This document shows, piece after piece, positions 60,301 to 64,000 of a stretch of 64,000 nt of DNA (positions are counted from its first letter, which is position 1; the number at the start of each line of letters is the position of its first letter). The stretch comes from Stenopsyche tienmushanensis. Lineage: Eukaryota > Arthropoda > Insecta > Trichoptera > Stenopsychidae. Under the pieces are notes generated by a model. The model was given only the letters and a program-made list of their open reading frames with translations, did not search any database and was not told the origin of the DNA. The stretch is from contig WACJ01000077.1 of the NCBI GenBank assembly GCA_008973525.1, positions 992,001 to 1,056,000 on the forward strand, written 5' to 3'. The position numbers and the translations under genes are program-made.

Positions 60301-61610
60301 GGAATTTAGCACAAGATGAACAGTTATTTTGCATTTTTTCAAAATGGCATTTCGAACGTCATAATTCAAAATTTGGTACATAAAATATCAACAGTGGTAT
60401 ATTTAAGAACAGCAACAATAAAGACTAGATTATTAATCATTGAAACACACAGATTATGCTTATTCCAATTATTAAATACCATAAAATATATTTGTCCTTA
60501 TACTCCTCGTTTGATAGATCATCAAAAATTATTTTATTACCGTGATGATTTTACTTCATTGTAAAAGTTATAATAGTACAAAATTCTGCAATTAACTCCT
60601 TGCGACTTTTATATAATACTTATAAAGCAATCATACATAATTTCTGTTATAAATACTTGATTACTAGATTGCTTAAAAAGCTTCATGATAATTTTCAAAT
60701 AAATTAGCTTTGAATAGATATTTGTGGTTTGTGGTTGGCATATTTTTTATATTGAAGAATTCATAACAAACTAGAACACGTTTTATGATTCATCTATATA
60801 TTATCACAATACAAAAAGCAAAATCTAGATATAAATTGATCCATATGGCTTATTTTCTATCGTTAATAGCCAGTATGATATTAAAATGATTTGAAAAATA
60901 TATATGGGATTCATCACAGAGTATTATAAACTGACTTCATAGATTTGAATACATTAAATCAAAGACAATTTATTTAACAAATTATTTAAATTTGATAGTT
61001 TTCAAATTGATTTACTATTTTTGAACATGATACTATGTATTAATTTTAGCAAGAAAGGCATTTTTTATAGATTAAAAGCAAATAATTATAAATTAATATA
61101 ACCACATACTCGTATTTCAGTTGATTAATTTATGGTTTCAAATTCAAACTATAGAAAAAATATCACCACAAGTTTAGGAAGATTTCCTGAATCTGAAAAG
61201 TTGAATACTGTCACGATCAATATAATTGGTCAGGGCCGAATAAGATTTGCAAAAATCATTCAAATATAATTAAAACATAAAATATCATAAAAATAATATT
61301 CTAATAGTTCATTAAAATATAGAAAGGCAAATGAAAACGTCTATACAAAAATACTCTATTAAAAAAAATCTTCAATTGAGATCTGAGAGATTTCAGATAT
61401 AGTATTTTAAAGAAGATGATAATTATTCCTTCATATAATATTATGATTAAAATTTAGCTATTATAATTGAATCTTAAATAAAATTACTGTAAGGGTTCAA
61501 AGTAGCTTTTAAGAGTATTTTTATTTAATATATCAACAGAATTTGGTCGATTAACACTTTCAGCTAGAAAATTGATACAGTTCAAAGGTGCTAAATTATG
61601 TAAATTTTAA
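57360..61610. other. Long stretch without identifiable genes
   Basis: AT-rich DNA with GC-richer patches at 58600-58870 and 59690-59960. Frames of 62-82 codons (for example 58688-58891 and 60316-60564 plus, 57958-58146 minus) match no family I know. No repeat termini were recognised. Confidence 0.4.
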
Positions 61611-61620
61611 TGGTCGACGT

Positions 61621-61717
61621 CAGTGTTTCCCAATCTTTAATGAATGCCTTTTTCAACACGACGTATGCACACTGAGATAGATTAAGTTTCATTAAAGGCG
61701 CCTATCTCCATACGTCG
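61621..61717 (+). repeat. hAT-like terminus followed by an interrupted hairpin
   Basis: CAGTGTTTCCCAATCTTTAA (61621-61640) resembles hAT ends. It is followed by an inverted repeat in two parts: CGACGTATG (61659-61667) with CATACGTCG (61709-61717), and GAGATAG (61674-61680) with CTATCTC (61702-61708). No opposite terminus or duplication was found. Confidence 0.35.
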
Positions 61718-61719
61718 AC

Positions 61720-62520
61720 TTACGGCTGAATAAATTTGTCAACATCAATTTCCTCTCGCAGCATGATGTAAATATTTTGTTTCTCCATTAAGCTCCTCTC
61801 TCATTAATAAAGATTCGTTTTTTCGCTTTTATCGTAGGAAAATCTTAATTCCCCCTAATCCGGCTATGTGAAAAACGGTGAAAAGAAGCAACGTGTATAT
61901 TAAGCTCATTTAAATTCCATTCAGATATCCATTTACAAGGGAAGTTAGTGCGACCACACAAGCACGGACCATGGCTTGTCATGGTCATGTTTCTCTCGGC
62001 AACTTGTCTCCTTTCGTTAATCCCGCTTTTGTTCGACTTTAATTAATGTTAAATACGGCGGAATTTCACGAAATTAAAAATATAACTCACCGTGAAGACC
62101 GGTGGTGAGCTCTTGGAAATAATCAGGAGTCGGTCGCATTCTTGAAGACGCCTTAACACCAACAAATTTCCAATCTTTTAATATGCATTATGTAGTTCAT
62201 GCAGATTTAAATGGGTTCTCATCTTAAAATACTCCATATTAATTTTTCGCAATTAATATTGAGTAACACGTACTTCATTTGGGCATAGATATTGATAACT
62301 TGCCATTAGACTAGATATAAACATAAAAATTGTATAAAAAGAACATTGATTCAATTTTTCTCACATTGATTAATCTACAATATTTATCGTTGATCATTAA
62401 TTGTTATCCTTCGACATTGATTTGTAGTATTATAAAACATATTTTGTGTTATTTTACTACGGATTTTTCTAAAATTTAAAGAATTGTGAATTAATTTTGT
62501 TATATAAGTATCTCATTTAT
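61720..62520. other. No gene seen
   Basis: AT-rich with a small GC-richer part near 61930-62150, including GACCATG..CATGGTC (61967-61986). No gene recognised. Confidence 0.4.
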
Positions 62521-62528
62521 ATCATATA

Positions 62529-63400
62529 CACTGTGTTTTGCACATGGACCGGCTACATTTTTTTGAAGATTTTTGCTACTTTTCACACATAGGCCCTATG
62601 TTCCAATTCACAAGGTTGTTAATATAGATTTTTTTAAACATTTTGAAAAAATACCCAAAATTTCATCTTTAAAAAATCTTTTTTTTTTTTTTAATCCATA
62701 GTTGTAATAACACTAAATAACTGTTTTTGTATTTTGTAATGTATTTTTAATGTAATTTAATCATTATTTTATGTAATTGGTTTAAAGAAAATTACGTCTA
62801 AGCTTCCAAAGTCACATGTAATGTCAACTTCTAAATTCTCTAAACGAAAACTTATGTACTATTATAAACTTATTTTATTTTTAAAAAGTTCTCTAGATTA
62901 TACCCTTTCCAACGATGTACTACATATCATACAAATAATTCAATAAGTTGTTAAACTTGAAGAGTTCCAAGTTTGTCAGGATCCGGTTTAAGAAAATATT
63001 TTTATGCTTATGATGTTTTTATTAAATTTATTTACAAAATTTGTTCAAATTGGCCACCTCTGTTTCATACGTACATACATTAATTCTTTGACACGTCCCT
63101 GGACAAATAAATCCAGAAGCTGAAAAGTAATCTTTGTTAAACCAGTAGCATAAAATAATGATTTATTTACATCAAAAATACATTGCAAAATACAAAACAG
63201 TTATTTCGTGCTATTATGACGACAGATTAAAAAGTTATGATGATTTAAGGGTGAAATTTTGGGTATTTTTTAAAATGTTGACGAATAACTTCTATTTCGA
63301 CAACTCTCATACTTGGAACATAGAACCTATGTGTGAAACGTAGCAAAAGACCCCCCTAGCCCACAAAAAAATGTTGTCAGTCCATGTGCAAATTAGCCTG
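62529..63400. mobile_element. R1-family MITE, copy 3 (rearranged, head-to-head)
   Basis: The left part (62529 to about 63080) is the reverse complement of R1 copy 1, like the copy at 25810. From about 63130 to 63400 the sequence runs in the forward direction and repeats material already present in the left part, including TAAAATAATGATTTATTTA and CAAAATACAAAACAGTTA. The arms therefore form an inverted repeat of more than 250 bp per side. Outer ends are CACTGTGTTTTGCACATGG and CCATGTGCAAATTAGCCTG, with TA at 62527-62528 and 63401-63402. A 61-codon frame at 63158-63343 is part of the repeat, not a gene. Confidence 0.75.
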
Positions 63401-63409
63401 TATATGACT

Positions 63410-63637
63410 AAGATATATTCATTCAAACTGAATTTTGTCGTCCTTTTTACTGCTTATCTATGTCATGGTTTTTAAATACTGAAGAAATTTAATTTTTCAA
63501 TGTAAAGCAAATCAATATTCAATACAAAGACACGGTTGATTGCGAATATCAATTTCATTTTTTTAATTAGGGCAAAATGCTTCTTTATACTCCAATAAAA
63601 TCTATTTTTTTCACTATTATCGATGGTTTGATAATTA
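63410..63637. other. No gene seen
   Basis: Short AT-rich interval between the R1 element and the lone terminus. Confidence 0.4.
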
Positions 63638-63668
63638 ACATCACTCAATAAGTTGGTAGGATTTTTTT
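63638..63668 (+). mobile_element. Solo terminus of the snap-back family
   Basis: ACATCACTCAATAAGTTGGT and the following AGGATTTTTTT match the arm of the 57276-57350 element with a single C-to-G difference. The inverted partner is not found within the remaining 330 bases, so the element is either truncated or extends beyond the window. Confidence 0.65.
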
Positions 63669-63669
63669 C

Positions 63670-64000
63670 TCCTCATTTGGGGTTGTTTAAAATATATTCA
63701 TTGAAGTAGCCCTTAAGCCATGTCTGATCTTCATTCAATTATATTATCTTAAAAAGTATACATACAAGATCTTTTGAAGAATTCATGCAAAAAATAGCAA
63801 TGTTAACTTAATGTTTATAGATTGGTAATTTATCAGTACTCAAAGTGTAATGGTATTTTAAGTAAATTGTACAAATGTTTAATTAGATTTTCAATATAAA
63901 CTCTTTAATAATACGCACGCGAGGTAATTATTTGGGTTGATTGAAATTAATGCTAAGATAGATGGCCATCCATTAATGCACGATGGCAATTATTTTCGCT
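63670..64000. other. No gene seen
   Basis: AT-rich sequence to the window edge; it could be the interior of the transposon whose end lies at 63638, but no coding signature is visible. Confidence 0.35.

Noticed and set aside
1..64000. CRISPR arrays, operons, bacterial promoters, riboswitches, rRNA or known insect microRNAs
   Set aside because: None was seen; sequence is eukaryotic in character and no known microRNA seed-plus-hairpin was recognised by eye.

Overview
The window looks like nuclear DNA of an arthropod, most likely an insect. It is AT-rich, has no long open reading frames, no operon-like gene packing and no ribosomal or transfer RNA gene that I can recognise. What can be identified is mostly DNA-transposon debris of animal type: several mariner remnants, a pogo/Tigger-like transposase, a hAT transposase C-terminus, a Mutator-like (MULE) transposase fragment, and non-autonomous elements (MITEs) with TA or 8-bp target duplications. 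I could not identify the species, and I found no intact host protein-coding gene.

Layout. 1-7,500: a deletion-derivative mariner (1044-1606), a TA-flanked MITE (5167-5649), GC-richer unique DNA at 2.2-2.8 kb and 6.4-6.7 kb, and a CTCF-like motif at 7.3 kb. 7.5-20 kb: one copy of a long-terminal-inverted-repeat MITE family, called R1 here (9430-10194), a possible small zinc-finger-like exon (12171-12221) and a decayed mariner fragment (17420-17600). 20-28 kb: a 925-bp mariner with two in-frame stops (22625-23549), apparently beside or inside an older mariner, and a second R1 copy (25810-26323). 28-36 kb: a 135-bp MITE made from mariner ends, a hAT transposase C-terminus, and a frame-broken Tigger-like transposase with a recognisable right terminus (34068-34779). 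36-56 kb: a strong zero-length-exon (recursive splice) motif at 35997/35998, a second copy of the 5-kb MITE, another mariner fragment, a 282-bp hAT-type MITE with an 8-bp duplication, a MULE pseudogene (51541-52031), and a 222-bp MITE (55226-55447). 56-64 kb: a 75-bp perfect snap-back element, a lone terminus of the same family near the right edge, and a rearranged R1 copy (62529-63400).

Reading. The absence of exons over 64 kb, together with a recursive-splice motif, fits the inside of a very long intron on the + strand or a gene desert. This is inference; transcript data would decide it. GC-richer, unique-looking islands at about 2.2-2.8, 6.4-6.7, 11.5-11.7, 38.35-38.6 and 49.0-49.2 kb are the best places to look for conserved regulatory DNA. 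I found no new gene system. The most novel items are the R1 MITE family, a three-copy GC-rich core sequence (761, 27662 and 31406), and the possible recursive splice site.
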